From positions 299,684 to 363,683 of the forward strand of contig NZ_JBEPSJ010000004.1 of the NCBI RefSeq assembly GCF_040548875.1: 64,000 nt of DNA, given 5' to 3'. Position numbers and translations under genes: made by a program. The DNA is from Conyzicola nivalis_A (GTDB taxonomy: Bacteria > Actinomycetota > Actinomycetes > Actinomycetales > Microbacteriaceae). Under the pieces are notes generated by a model. The model saw only the letters and a list, made by a program, of their open reading frames with translations. It searched no databases and had not been told where the DNA came from. Each line of letters starts with the position of its first letter. The first letter of the stretch is position 1. Shown here piece after piece: positions 35,647 through 43,830 of this stretch.

Positions 35647-37431
35647 TCAGAATTCGGTGTGTCCGAGCTCGGGGGCCGCGACGAAACGGGCGACCGGCCG
35701 GGCGATGGCGAGGGTCTCGAACACGACGATCTCGTTGCGTCCGGCGACGAGGGCGGGGCCGGGCACGTAGAGCGTCGAGGCGGGCCCGTTGCTCCAGTAG
35801 CGGCCCAGGTTGAAGCCGTTCACGAAGGCGTTTCCCTTGCCCCAGCCCGCGGTGCTCAGGTAGAGGTCGGCGGGCGTCTCGATGTCGAAGCTGCCGCCGG
35901 CGAAGGCCGGGCCGGCCACGGAGACCACGGACGCCTCTCCGGGCTCGACGTCGCGCCTCGCAGCAGCGGGCAGGGAGCCCACGTCGAGCGGGAGCACCCT
36001 CCAGCCGGCGATCTCCGCGCCGTCGAGAAGCGCCGGCCCGACGAGGCCCTTGTCCTCGCCGATGCGGGGGCCGTAGTTCACGCGTCCCTGGTCTTCGACC
36101 AGGAGCTGCAGCACTCCCCCGCCCGGCACGACCAGCGCCGTGTCGTGGCGGTCGCGGCTCAGGACGCCGACCGGTTCGCCGTCGAGGAATACCTGCGCGC
36201 GGTCGCGCACCTCGCCGAACGACAGCACGCCGCCGGTCTCGACCGTGGTCTCGTAGAGCGCGAATCCACGGAAGTGGCCGAGCTCGTCGAGTGTCGGCAG
36301 GTGGTCGTACTCTCCCCACGTGCCGAGCGAGGGAGCGGAGGAGCGGATTGCCTGAGATAGCGGGACCGAACGGTCGAGCACCACCTCGAACACCGGCGCG
36401 GGAGCACTCGCGACCGGCACCTCGTCGGGCACGGGCGCGTACTTCGCGATCACGTCGCGGAATGCCCAGAACTTGGGGCCGGGCTCGCCCGACTCGGTGA
36501 GCGGGGCGTCGTAGTCGTACGACGTCGTGGTGGGCTGGTAGACGCCCTTGTCGTTGGCGCCGTTGGTGAAGCCGAAGTTGGTTCCGCCGAGCAGCATGTA
36601 GAGATTGACGGATGCCCCGCTGGCGAGCAGTTCGTCGAGCTCGGCCGCGGCCTCGGCCGTGCCCGTGGTGTGGTGGTGTGCGCCCCAGTGGTCGAACCAG
36701 CCGTTCCAGAACTCCGCGCACATGAGCGGCCCGGTGGGCTGGTGCTCGCGCAGGGTCGCGAGGCGCGCGGTCGCCCGCGAGCCGAACGAGCCGGTCTTGT
36801 GCAGTTCGGGAAGTCCGCCGTCGGAGAGCATCTGGTGTGTCGGCTGGTCGATGGTGGTGAGCGGCACGGTGATGCCGCCCGCGCGGTTGAGGTCGACGAG
36901 GGCGCGCAGGTAGTCCTTGTCGTCGCCGTATGCGCCGTACTCGTTCTCGATCTGCACGAGCACGACGGGACCGCCGCGGTCGATCTGACGCTCGGCGACG
37001 ATGGGCAGCAGCGCGTCGAAGTACTCGGCGATGGCGGCCATGTACAGCGGCTCGTTACGCCGCACGCCCACCGCGGGGTCGCTGAACAGCCACGCGGGCA
37101 GTCCTCCGTTGTCCCATTCGGCGCAGATGTACGGGCCGGGGCGCACGATGGCGAGCAGTCCCTCCGCGGCGACGAGGTCGAGGAAGCGGGCGAGGTCGAG
37201 GGCACCCGCGGTGTCAAAGGTGCCGCGCTGCGGGGAGTGCTCGTTCCACGGCACGTAGGTCTCGATGGTGTTGAGGCCCATGAGCCGCGCCTTATGGATG
37301 CGGTCGGCCCACTGGTCGGGGTGCACGCGGAAGTAGTGCAGCGCGCCGGAGATGATGCGGAAGGGCTCGCCGTCGAGCAGGAAGTCCTGCTCGCCGATGC
37401 TGAACGAACGTGGGGTGGTGCTGGCGCTCAC
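35647..37431 (-). CDS. Beta-galactosidase, glycoside hydrolase family 35
   Basis: A 594-residue cytoplasmic enzyme (no signal peptide) removing terminal beta-galactose. GH35 landmarks: PFRIISGALHYFRVHPDQWA, LNTIETYVPWNEHSPQRGTF, acid/base Glu164 in VLVQIENEYGAYG and nucleophile Glu240 in GPLMCAEFWNGWFDHWG, then C-terminal beta domains. The GTG at 37431 overlaps the GH51 stop as GTGA, fixing the start. It is the last gene of a five-gene sugar operon under divergent LacI control and likely acts on imported galacto-oligosaccharides, possibly from arabinogalactan. Confidence 0.95.
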   Translation of the reverse strand: MSASTTPRSFSIGEQDFLLDGEPFRIISGALHYFRVHPDQWADRIHKARLMGLNTIETYVPWNEHSPQRGTFDTAGALDLARFLDLVAAEGLLAIVRPGPYICAEWDNGGLPAWLFSDPAVGVRRNEPLYMAAIAEYFDALLPIVAERQIDRGGPVVLVQIENEYGAYGDDKDYLRALVDLNRAGGITVPLTTIDQPTHQMLSDGGLPELHKTGSFGSRATARLATLREHQPTGPLMCAEFWNGWFDHWGAHHHTTGTAEAAAELDELLASGASVNLYMLLGGTNFGFTNGANDKGVYQPTTTSYDYDAPLTESGEPGPKFWAFRDVIAKYAPVPDEVPVASAPAPVFEVVLDRSVPLSQAIRSSAPSLGTWGEYDHLPTLDELGHFRGFALYETTVETGGVLSFGEVRDRAQVFLDGEPVGVLSRDRHDTALVVPGGGVLQLLVEDQGRVNYGPRIGEDKGLVGPALLDGAEIAGWRVLPLDVGSLPAAARRDVEPGEASVVSVAGPAFAGGSFDIETPADLYLSTAGWGKGNAFVNGFNLGRYWSNGPASTLYVPGPALVAGRNEIVVFETLAIARPVARFVAAPELGHTEF

Positions 37432-39020
37432 GCGGCCGCTCCTTCGGAGTCGATGGTGGTGGTGGTCTCGGCTGGTGCTGGTGCCGGTGCCGGTGCGGGT
37501 TCGGGGGCGACGGCGAGCCGCACGATCGACCAGGAGAGCGGGGGCAGGGCGAGCGCGAGGGTGTCGCCCGCGAGCCCGACCGCCTCGAGTGCGACGGGCA
37601 CTACGGCGTCGGGGTGCGACTCGGTGTTCGTACTGAACCGCGATCCGCCGGCGGGCGCGTGCACGCTCACCGCGCTCACGACTTTCAGCGCGCCGCAGCC
37701 GGCCAGGTCGACGTCGAGCTCCAGCTGTTCGTCGAGCGAGCGGTTGACGAGCAGCAGCACGAGCTCGGCGTCGTTCAGCACCACCACGGCGTCGAGCTCG
37801 TCGACCGGGCCGTAGAGCGGGGTGTCGATCGCGCGCGACTCGACGGTGCTGCGCAGCACGGTGCCTCGGGCGGCGGCGGCCGTGAGCGCGAAGGGGTGGA
37901 ACGTGGTCTGACGCCAGGCGGGCCCGCCCGGTTCGGAGCGGATCGGCGCGATGACATTCACGAGCTGCGCGAGGTTGGCCATCGACACCCTGTCGGCGTT
38001 GCGCAGCAACGACATCAGCAGCGAGCCGACGACGACGGCGTCTGTGACCGAGTACTCGTCTTCGATGATGCGCGGATGCTCGTTCCACTCACCCTCGAAG
38101 AGCGGGGGCTTGTCGACGTCGTTGAAGCGCGACTGGTACCAGACGTTCCATTCGTCGACGCTGATGCCGATCGTCTTGTCGAGACCCTGGGCGTCGAGCG
38201 TCTCGTCGATGATCGCGGCGACGGCGGAGATGTAGCGGTCGAGGCCGACGCCGGAGGCGAGGAAGCTCGCGGCGTCGCCGCCGGTCTCCTCGTAGTAGGC
38301 GTGCAGCGAGACGTGGTCGATCACGTCGGCGGAGAGCTCGAGCACGGTGCGCTCCCAGCTGCCGAACGTGGGCATGTCGGCGTTCGAGCTTCCGGCGGCG
38401 ACGAGTTCGATCGACGGGTCGATCCACTTCATGACCCGGCCGGTCTCGGCGGCGAGGCGCCCGTACTCGACGGCGGTCTTGTGTCCGATCTGCCAGGGGC
38501 CGTCCATCTCGTTGCCGAGGCACCACAGGGTGATGCCGAAGGGCTTCTCGCGGCCGTTGGCGCGACGCTCGTCGGAGAGCGCGGTTCCCGTCGGGTGGTT
38601 CGAGTACTCGAGCAGCGCAGCTGCGTCCTCGATGCCGCGGGTGCCGAGGTTCACCGCCTGCATGATCTCGACGCCTGCGGTGTCTGCCCAGTCGGCGAAC
38701 TCGTGCAGCCCGACGACGTTGGTCTCGACGCTGTGCCACGCCACGTCGAGCCGCACAGGGCGGTCGGGGCCGACGCTGTCCTCCCAGCGGAAGCCGGAGA
38801 CGAAGTTGCCGCCGGGATAGCGGATGACGGTGGCCCCGAGCTCGCGCACCAGCTCCAGCACGTCGCCGCGGAATCCGCGGGAGTCTGCCGTGGGGTGGCC
38901 CGGTTCGAAGATGCCGGTGTACACCGCGCGTCCCATGTGCTCGACGAACGAGCCGAACAGGCGGTCGGAGACGACGGCGACGTTCTCGTCGGCGTGGACG
39001 CGCAGGTGGGCCTTGGCCAC
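37428..39020 (-). CDS. Alpha-L-arabinofuranosidase, glycoside hydrolase family 51
   Basis: A 530-residue intracellular enzyme releasing arabinofuranose from oligosaccharides. GH51 landmarks: LFGSFVEHMGRAVYTGIFEP, VIRYPGGNFVSGFRWEDSVG, acid/base Glu171 in LWCLGNEMDGPWQIG and nucleophile Glu290 in GISVDEWNVWYQ, then a C-terminal beta-sandwich. GTG 39020 is chosen because GAGGAG stands seven bases before it; the upstream ATG at 39068 lies inside the intercistronic hairpin region. The 81-base gap to the binding-protein gene contains a 15-bp hairpin. Confidence 0.95.
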   Translation of the reverse strand: MAKAHLRVHADENVAVVSDRLFGSFVEHMGRAVYTGIFEPGHPTADSRGFRGDVLELVRELGATVIRYPGGNFVSGFRWEDSVGPDRPVRLDVAWHSVETNVVGLHEFADWADTAGVEIMQAVNLGTRGIEDAAALLEYSNHPTGTALSDERRANGREKPFGITLWCLGNEMDGPWQIGHKTAVEYGRLAAETGRVMKWIDPSIELVAAGSSNADMPTFGSWERTVLELSADVIDHVSLHAYYEETGGDAASFLASGVGLDRYISAVAAIIDETLDAQGLDKTIGISVDEWNVWYQSRFNDVDKPPLFEGEWNEHPRIIEDEYSVTDAVVVGSLLMSLLRNADRVSMANLAQLVNVIAPIRSEPGGPAWRQTTFHPFALTAAAARGTVLRSTVESRAIDTPLYGPVDELDAVVVLNDAELVLLLVNRSLDEQLELDVDLAGCGALKVVSAVSVHAPAGGSRFSTNTESHPDAVVPVALEAVGLAGDTLALALPPLSWSIVRLAVAPEPAPAPAPAPAETTTTIDSEGAAA

Positions 39021-39047
39021 GGGGATGCTCCTCGGGTCGAAATGGAA

Positions 39048-39081
39048 GGCGGGCGGCACCGTTCGCACGGTGCCGCCCGCC
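39048..39081 (-). terminator. Intercistronic hairpin between binding-protein and GH51 genes
   Basis: Perfect 15-bp stem GGCGGGCGGCACCGT / ACGGTGCCGCCCGCC with a TCGC loop, 20 bases after the binding-protein stop. It may attenuate transcription or protect the upstream message 3' end, favouring excess binding protein over enzymes, as the malE-malF repeats do in enterobacteria (inference). Confidence 0.8.
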
Positions 39082-39101
39082 TGCGTTGCTATGTGCGGGT
39101 G

Positions 39102-40451
39102 CTACTTGGTGGTGACGGTGAAACCCTGCTCGTTGCCGTAGTCGGCGGTGGCGTCCTGCCATGCCTTGAGGCCGTCGTTCAGGTTCGACTTGTCGGCGTA
39201 CGACTGTCCGACCGTGTCGTTGAAGATGCTGTTCGAGTAGACCTGGAACGGAAGGTAGCTCCAGCCCGGGACGACGTCCTTGATCGACTCTGCGAGCACC
39301 TCGTTGACCTTCTGGCCGCCGAAGTACGGGTCTTCGGCGTTCAGGAACTCGTCGGACTCGAGGTCGGCGACGGTCGACGGGAAGCCGCCGGCCTCGAGCG
39401 AGATCTGGGTGCCCTCGCCCTCGTTCATGTACTGCAGGAACCCTGCCGCGACGAGCTTGTTCTTGCTCTGCTTGAGGATGGCGTCTCCGCCGCCGCCGTT
39501 CTCGGCGTTGGCGGGTACGCCGGCCTCGAAGGTGGGCATCTTGGCGACGCGCCAGTCACCTGCGGCGTCCGGCACGCCGGAGGTCAGGTTGCCGGGCATC
39601 CAGGCGCCGATCGCGAGGGTCGCGATGGTGCCGTCGCCGAGGCCGCGGTACCACTCGTCGCTCCACGAGGAGACGGGCGCGACGAGGTCGTTCTCGGTGA
39701 GCTGGCTCCAGGTGTCGGCGAACTTCTTCGAGCCCTCGTCCTGCAGGTCGAGCGCGACCTCGGTCGAGTTGGTGGTCGTGTACGGCTGGCCGCCGGCCTG
39801 CCAGATCATGCTCGTGGTGAAACCGGCATCACCGGTGTCGTTGGTGATGTACGCGTTCGGGTCTGCGGCGTGCAGCGTCTTAGCGGCGGCGATGTACTCG
39901 TCCCACGTCGTCGGCACGGCGATGCCCCACTTGTCGAACACGGTCTTGTTGTAGAACAGGGCCATGGGGCCCGAGTCCTGCGGGAGGGCGTAGATTCCAC
40001 CGTCGAGGTTGACCGAGCCCCAGGTGCTCGCGGTGTACTTGTCCTCGAGCTCGTCGAAGCCGAAGTCGGTCAGGTCGACGAGGGCGTCGGAGAGACCGAA
40101 CTGCGGGAGGGCGTAGTACTCGATCTGCGCGACGTCGGGAGCGCCCGAGCCGGCCTTGATCGCGTTCTGCAGCTTGATGTACTGGTCGTTGCCCGTGCCG
40201 GCGTTGACGACCTTGACGGTGACGTTGGGGTGCTCCTTCTCGAAGGACTCCGCGATCTCCTCCACGGCGGGGGCCCAGGCCCACACGGTGATGGTCGACT
40301 TCTCTTTGAGGGCGGCCTCGATGTCGGCGGCGTTGCCGGTCTCGGCTCCGCCTCCGGCGGCGGGCGCGCACGCGGCGAGAGCGAGGCTCACGGTGAGCCC
40401 GGTTGCCACGATGGCCGCCGTGCGGCGCATCTTGCTGTGTTGCGACTTCAT
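39102..40451 (-). CDS. ABC sugar importer, substrate-binding lipoprotein
   Basis: A 449-residue extracellular binding protein (family 1/MalE type). Signal peptide MKSQHSKMRRTAAIVATGLT leads to lipobox LAAC. Mature landmarks: ITVWAWAPAVEEIAESFEKE, APDVAQIEYYALPQFG, GIYALPQDSGPMALFYNKTV and WYRGLGDGTIATLAIGAWMP. AAAGG precedes ATG 40451; the open frame beyond that has no signal peptide. It is third in the operon after two permeases. The cargo is probably an arabinose/galactose oligosaccharide given the downstream enzymes. Confidence 0.95.
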   Translation of the reverse strand: MKSQHSKMRRTAAIVATGLTVSLALAACAPAAGGGAETGNAADIEAALKEKSTITVWAWAPAVEEIAESFEKEHPNVTVKVVNAGTGNDQYIKLQNAIKAGSGAPDVAQIEYYALPQFGLSDALVDLTDFGFDELEDKYTASTWGSVNLDGGIYALPQDSGPMALFYNKTVFDKWGIAVPTTWDEYIAAAKTLHAADPNAYITNDTGDAGFTTSMIWQAGGQPYTTTNSTEVALDLQDEGSKKFADTWSQLTENDLVAPVSSWSDEWYRGLGDGTIATLAIGAWMPGNLTSGVPDAAGDWRVAKMPTFEAGVPANAENGGGGDAILKQSKNKLVAAGFLQYMNEGEGTQISLEAGGFPSTVADLESDEFLNAEDPYFGGQKVNEVLAESIKDVVPGWSYLPFQVYSNSIFNDTVGQSYADKSNLNDGLKAWQDATADYGNEQGFTVTTK

Positions 40452-40479
40452 AGTCTGCCTTTCACTTCCTTGTAAACGG

Positions 40480-40543
40480 TGGGCAGGGGATCTGCCCGTG
40501 GAGATGGGTGGTTCTCGCACGCTGCCGTTCTCCCCCGGCAGCG
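40480..40543 (-). repeat. Two small hairpins before the binding-protein gene
   Basis: GGGCAG/CTGCCC (40480-40485 and 40491-40496 within one base) and CGCTGCCG/CGGCAGCG (40520-40527, 40536-40543) form stems of 6 and 8 bp in the 106-base gap between the MalG-type permease and the binding protein. They may set relative expression. Confidence 0.5.
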
Positions 40544-40557
40544 CGAGCCGGGGGCTC

Positions 40558-41505
40558 CTACGCCTTGACGCTGCCGGCGGAGAGGCCGGACTGCCAGAAG
40601 CGCTGGAGGAAGAGGAACGCGACGATGATCGGGATGATCGTGAGCAGCGAACCGGTGATGACGAGGTTGTAGATGGGGTCGCCGCCGACCGTGGAGGCCT
40701 GGTCGTTCCACTGGTTGAGCCCGACGGTGAGCGGGTACCAGGTCGGCTCGCTCAGCATGATGAGGGGCAGGAAGTAGTTGTTCCACGTCGCGACGACGGT
40801 GAACAGCAGCACGGTGACCAGGCCCGGTGCGAGCAGACGCAGGGAGATCGTGAAGAAGGTGCGGAACTCGCCAGCGCCGTCCATGCGGGCCGCCTCGAGC
40901 ACCTCGGTCGGCACGGCGTCGAGCGCGTAGGTCCAGATCAGGTAGAGGCCGAACGGGCTGATCAGCGACGGGAGGATGACCGCCCACGCGGTGTTGGTGA
41001 GCCCGAGCTGGCTGAACATGAGGAACGTCGGAACGGCCAGTGCGGTGCCCGGGATGGCGACCGCGCCGATGACGACCGCGAAGACCGCCTTCTTGCCCGG
41101 GAAGTTGAACTTGGCCAGACCGTAGCCGCCGAGGGTGGCGAGGAACGTCGCGCCGCCGGCGCCGACGACGACGTAGAGCAGCGTGTTGAGGAACCACCGC
41201 ACGAAGACGCCGTCGTCGTAGGTGAGCGTCTGCTGGATGTTGTCGAAGAACGCGAACGGGCCGCTGAACCAGAGCCCGAACGAGCTGAGCAGCTCGCTCT
41301 GCGTCTTGGTCGAGCTCACGAACAGCCAGAACAGCGGAAGCAGGCTGTAGATGACGCCGATCGACATGATCACCGTGAGCAGCGGCGACTTCTTCTTCTC
41401 CATGCCGAGATGCTTGTTCCTGCGCGCATACCGGGATGCCTTGGGAGCCTTGGCTGGCGCCGGCGTGGTACCGATGCCCGAGGCATCCGTCGTCGTGATG
41501 GCCAT
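40558..41505 (-). CDS. ABC sugar permease, MalG type
   Basis: A 315-residue inner-membrane subunit with six predicted helices. The EAA loop that docks the ATPase is VPTEVLEAARMDGAGEFRTF. The N-terminus is a basic cytoplasmic stretch ASRYARRNKHLGMEKKKSPL before helix 1. It lies three bases after the MalF-type gene, so the two permeases are co-translated. The ATPase is not in this locus. Confidence 0.95.
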   Translation of the reverse strand: MAITTTDASGIGTTPAPAKAPKASRYARRNKHLGMEKKKSPLLTVIMSIGVIYSLLPLFWLFVSSTKTQSELLSSFGLWFSGPFAFFDNIQQTLTYDDGVFVRWFLNTLLYVVVGAGGATFLATLGGYGLAKFNFPGKKAVFAVVIGAVAIPGTALAVPTFLMFSQLGLTNTAWAVILPSLISPFGLYLIWTYALDAVPTEVLEAARMDGAGEFRTFFTISLRLLAPGLVTVLLFTVVATWNNYFLPLIMLSEPTWYPLTVGLNQWNDQASTVGGDPIYNLVITGSLLTIIPIIVAFLFLQRFWQSGLSAGSVKA

Positions 41506-41508
41506 TGT

Positions 41509-42423
41509 CTATGACTCTTTTCTGGAACCGGAGATCTGCACGACGTAGGCGATGGCCGCCGTGAGCAGTCCGACGATGATCGCGATGGTGGCCGAGTAGT
41601 TGTACTGCTGCCCCGAGAACGACAGGTTGTAGGCGTACATGTTCGGCGTGAAGTAGGTGCTGATCGCGTTGGGCGCGAGCGACTGCAGGATGTTCGGCTC
41701 GTTGAAGAGCTGGAAGCTGCCGATGATCGAAAAGATCGTTCCGATGACGATGGCCGGACGCAGCGCCGGGAGCTTGATGCTGCGGATGATTCGGAACGTG
41801 CCCGCGCCGTCGAGCTCCGCCGCCTCGTAGAGGTCGTTCGGGATGACACGCAGCGCGGCGTAGAACAGAAGCATGTTGTAGCCGACGAACTCCCACGTGA
41901 CGATGTTGCCGACGCTGGCCAGCACCCACGTGCTCGACAGCGGCGCGAACGCCGTTCCGAGAAAGTCGTTGAGGCTGCCGACGAGTCCGAACTGGGTGCC
42001 GTAGATGAAGCCCCACATGAGCGTGGCGACGACCGCGGGCACCGCGTACGGCAGGAAGATCGCGATGCGGAAGAACGAGGAGATGTACAGGCGGGCGCTG
42101 TCGAGGGCGAGGGATGCCGCGAGCGCGAGCACCAGCATGATCGGAACCTGCACGACCAGGAACAGGGTGACGCGGCCGAGGGACTCCCAGAAGCGGGCGT
42201 CGCCCAGCGCGGTGACGTAGTTGTCGAGGCCGACGAAGGAGTTGCCGCCGATGAGCTGTTCCTTGAACAGGCTGAGCCAGATCGAGTAGACGACCGGGGC
42301 GATGAGCACGAGAGCGAAGACGACCATGAACGGGCCGACGAACTTCCAGCCGGTCCAGTCGAGCTTCTGCTTGTGCTTCTTGGTCACAGCCCGTGGTGCT
42401 GTGGTGGGTGACACCGTCGTCAT
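41509..42423 (-). CDS. ABC sugar permease, MalF type
   Basis: A 304-residue permease, first gene of the operon. Helix 1 is KFVGPFMVVFALVLIAPVVY; the EAA loop is IPNDLYEAAELDGAGTFRII. Six helices are expected for this CUT1 subfamily member. The upstream 115 bases to the lacI gene contain two ATGTTTACGTAAACAT palindromes, so the operon is probably repressed by the divergent LacI protein. Confidence 0.95.
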   Translation of the reverse strand: MTTVSPTTAPRAVTKKHKQKLDWTGWKFVGPFMVVFALVLIAPVVYSIWLSLFKEQLIGGNSFVGLDNYVTALGDARFWESLGRVTLFLVVQVPIMLVLALAASLALDSARLYISSFFRIAIFLPYAVPAVVATLMWGFIYGTQFGLVGSLNDFLGTAFAPLSSTWVLASVGNIVTWEFVGYNMLLFYAALRVIPNDLYEAAELDGAGTFRIIRSIKLPALRPAIVIGTIFSIIGSFQLFNEPNILQSLAPNAISTYFTPNMYAYNLSFSGQQYNYSATIAIIVGLLTAAIAYVVQISGSRKES

Positions 42424-42475
42424 TCGTGAATGCTCACTAATCTCTCGGCCCTGAGGTCTGTCTTTGTCGATGTGT

Positions 42476-42527
42476 CATGTTTACGTAAACATGCCGCTCG
42501 GACACGCTAGCATGTTTACGTAAACAT
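42476..42527. promoter_or_regulatory. Twin LacI-family operators ATGTTTACGTAAACAT
   Basis: Two perfect 16-bp palindromes at 42477-42492 and 42512-42527, 35 bases apart; the first extends to 18 bp (CATGTTTACGTAAACATG, 42476-42493). They lie between the divergent lacI gene and the five-gene sugar operon. The central CG and symmetric arms are typical of LacI/GalR operators. Confidence 0.93.
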
Positions 42528-42553
42528 TTCGCAGCCGAATGAGCGGATCAACG

Positions 42554-43582
42554 ATGACCACCGACACCACCCCCGCGACCAGGTCGCGCCGCGGACCGTC
42601 GATGGCCGAGGTCGCGCAGCTCGCTGGCGTCTCGTCGCAGACGGTGTCACGGGTCGCGAACGGACTCACCAACGTCGACGCCGCCACGCGCGACAGGGTG
42701 CTCGTCGCGATGGAGGAGCTCGGCTACCGCCCGAACAGCGCGGCGCGGGCGCTGAAGACCGGCCGCTTCCACTCGATCGGCGTCATCATGACGACCCTCT
42801 CGACCTACGGCAACATGCGCACCCTCGACGCCATCGCGACGGCGTCGGCTCAGGCCGGCTACTCGATCACGCTGATGCCGATCGCCGTGCCGACGCAGGG
42901 CGAGATGGCAGTCGCGTTCACCCGGCTCAGCGAGCAGGCCGTCGACGGCATCGCGATCATCATCGAGGCGCACACCCTCGACAATTCCGACATCATCCTG
43001 CCGCCCGGCCTGCCAGCGGTGATCCTCGACTCCGACGCGGGCGACCGATACACCGTCGTCGACGCCGACCAGGCCGAGGGCGCGCGGCTCGCCACGCAGC
43101 ACCTGCTCGACCTCGGCCACCGAACGGTATTCCACGTCGCGGGGCCGGAGTCGTCGTTCTCGTCGGCGAGGCGCACCGCCTCCTGGCGTGCGACGCTCGA
43201 GGCCGCGGGCGCTCCGGTGCTTCCGCAGGCGGTCGGCGACTGGACCGTCGAGTCGGGCTACCGCATCGGCCTCGACCTCCCGCACGAGGTGACCGCCGTG
43301 TTCGCCGCGAACGACCAGATGGCCCTCGGGCTGATGCGCGCGCTGCACGAGCGCGGCCTGTCGATCCCCGGCGACGTCAGCGTCGTCGGCTTCGACGACA
43401 TGGCCGAGGCGCAGGCGTTCTGGCCGCCGCTGACGACCGTGCACCAGGACTTCGCCGAGATCGGGCGGCGCAGCATCCAGGCCCTGCTGCACGAGATCGA
43501 GGACTCGACGCACGAGACCGGCACCACCATGGTGCCGACGTCGCTCGTGGTGCGCGAGTCGACGGGCGTGCCGCGGGCGTAG
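42554..43582 (+). CDS. LacI-family transcriptional regulator of the sugar operon
   Basis: A 342-residue repressor. N-terminal helix-turn-helix: PSMAEVAQLAGVSSQTVSRV, followed by the hinge NSAARALKTGRFHSIGVIMT. The periplasmic-binding-like effector domain ends in SVVGFDDMAEAQAFWPPLTT. ATG 42554 is preferred because GAGCGGATCA, also seen before asd, precedes it; ATG 42539 is the alternative. It probably binds the twin ATGTTTACGTAAACAT sites and is released by an arabino- or galacto-saccharide. Confidence 0.94.
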   Translation: MTTDTTPATRSRRGPSMAEVAQLAGVSSQTVSRVANGLTNVDAATRDRVLVAMEELGYRPNSAARALKTGRFHSIGVIMTTLSTYGNMRTLDAIATASAQAGYSITLMPIAVPTQGEMAVAFTRLSEQAVDGIAIIIEAHTLDNSDIILPPGLPAVILDSDAGDRYTVVDADQAEGARLATQHLLDLGHRTVFHVAGPESSFSSARRTASWRATLEAAGAPVLPQAVGDWTVESGYRIGLDLPHEVTAVFAANDQMALGLMRALHERGLSIPGDVSVVGFDDMAEAQAFWPPLTTVHQDFAEIGRRSIQALLHEIEDSTHETGTTMVPTSLVVRESTGVPRA

Positions 43583-43625
43583 GGGCTGGGCGGGCGCAGG
43601 GGCTGGGCGGGCGCAGGGGCTGACG
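43583..43625. repeat. 17-bp direct repeats after lacI
   Basis: GGGGCTGGGCGGGCGCA occurs twice in tandem followed by a partial third copy, directly downstream of the lacI stop codon. No function is evident. Confidence 0.7.
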
Positions 43626-43739
43626 GCCGGGTCGCTGGGTGGCCATTTCGGCACCGTTCGCGCGACGGCAGAGCGCCACAACTGGCCAGCCGCGCGCCAT
43701 CCCGGGTCGTCCGCCCGCGTGACCCCCTCTGGGCTCGCC

Positions 43740-43800
43740 GCGAGAGTGCAGTTGTGACCCCGATTTTGGCCGAGAGCGGGGCACAAGTGCACTCTCGCGA
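43740..43800. repeat. Long near-perfect palindrome between lacI and ackA
   Basis: Arms at 43740-43763 and 43778-43800 (outer part CGCGAGAGTGCA) form a stem of about 23 bp with one bulge and one mismatch and a 14-base loop. It sits between convergent genes, so it probably terminates both; its length and inner GGCCGAGAGCGGGGCAC sequence suggest a mobile palindromic repeat family. Confidence 0.8.
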
Positions 43801-43830
43801 CGGCCGGGGCGCCGCGAACGCGCGCGCCCG

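Noticed and set aside
37410..40475. Long plus-strand open frame opposite GH51 and the sugar-binding protein
   Set aside because: A shadow frame of two certain genes; composition is that of reversed codons.
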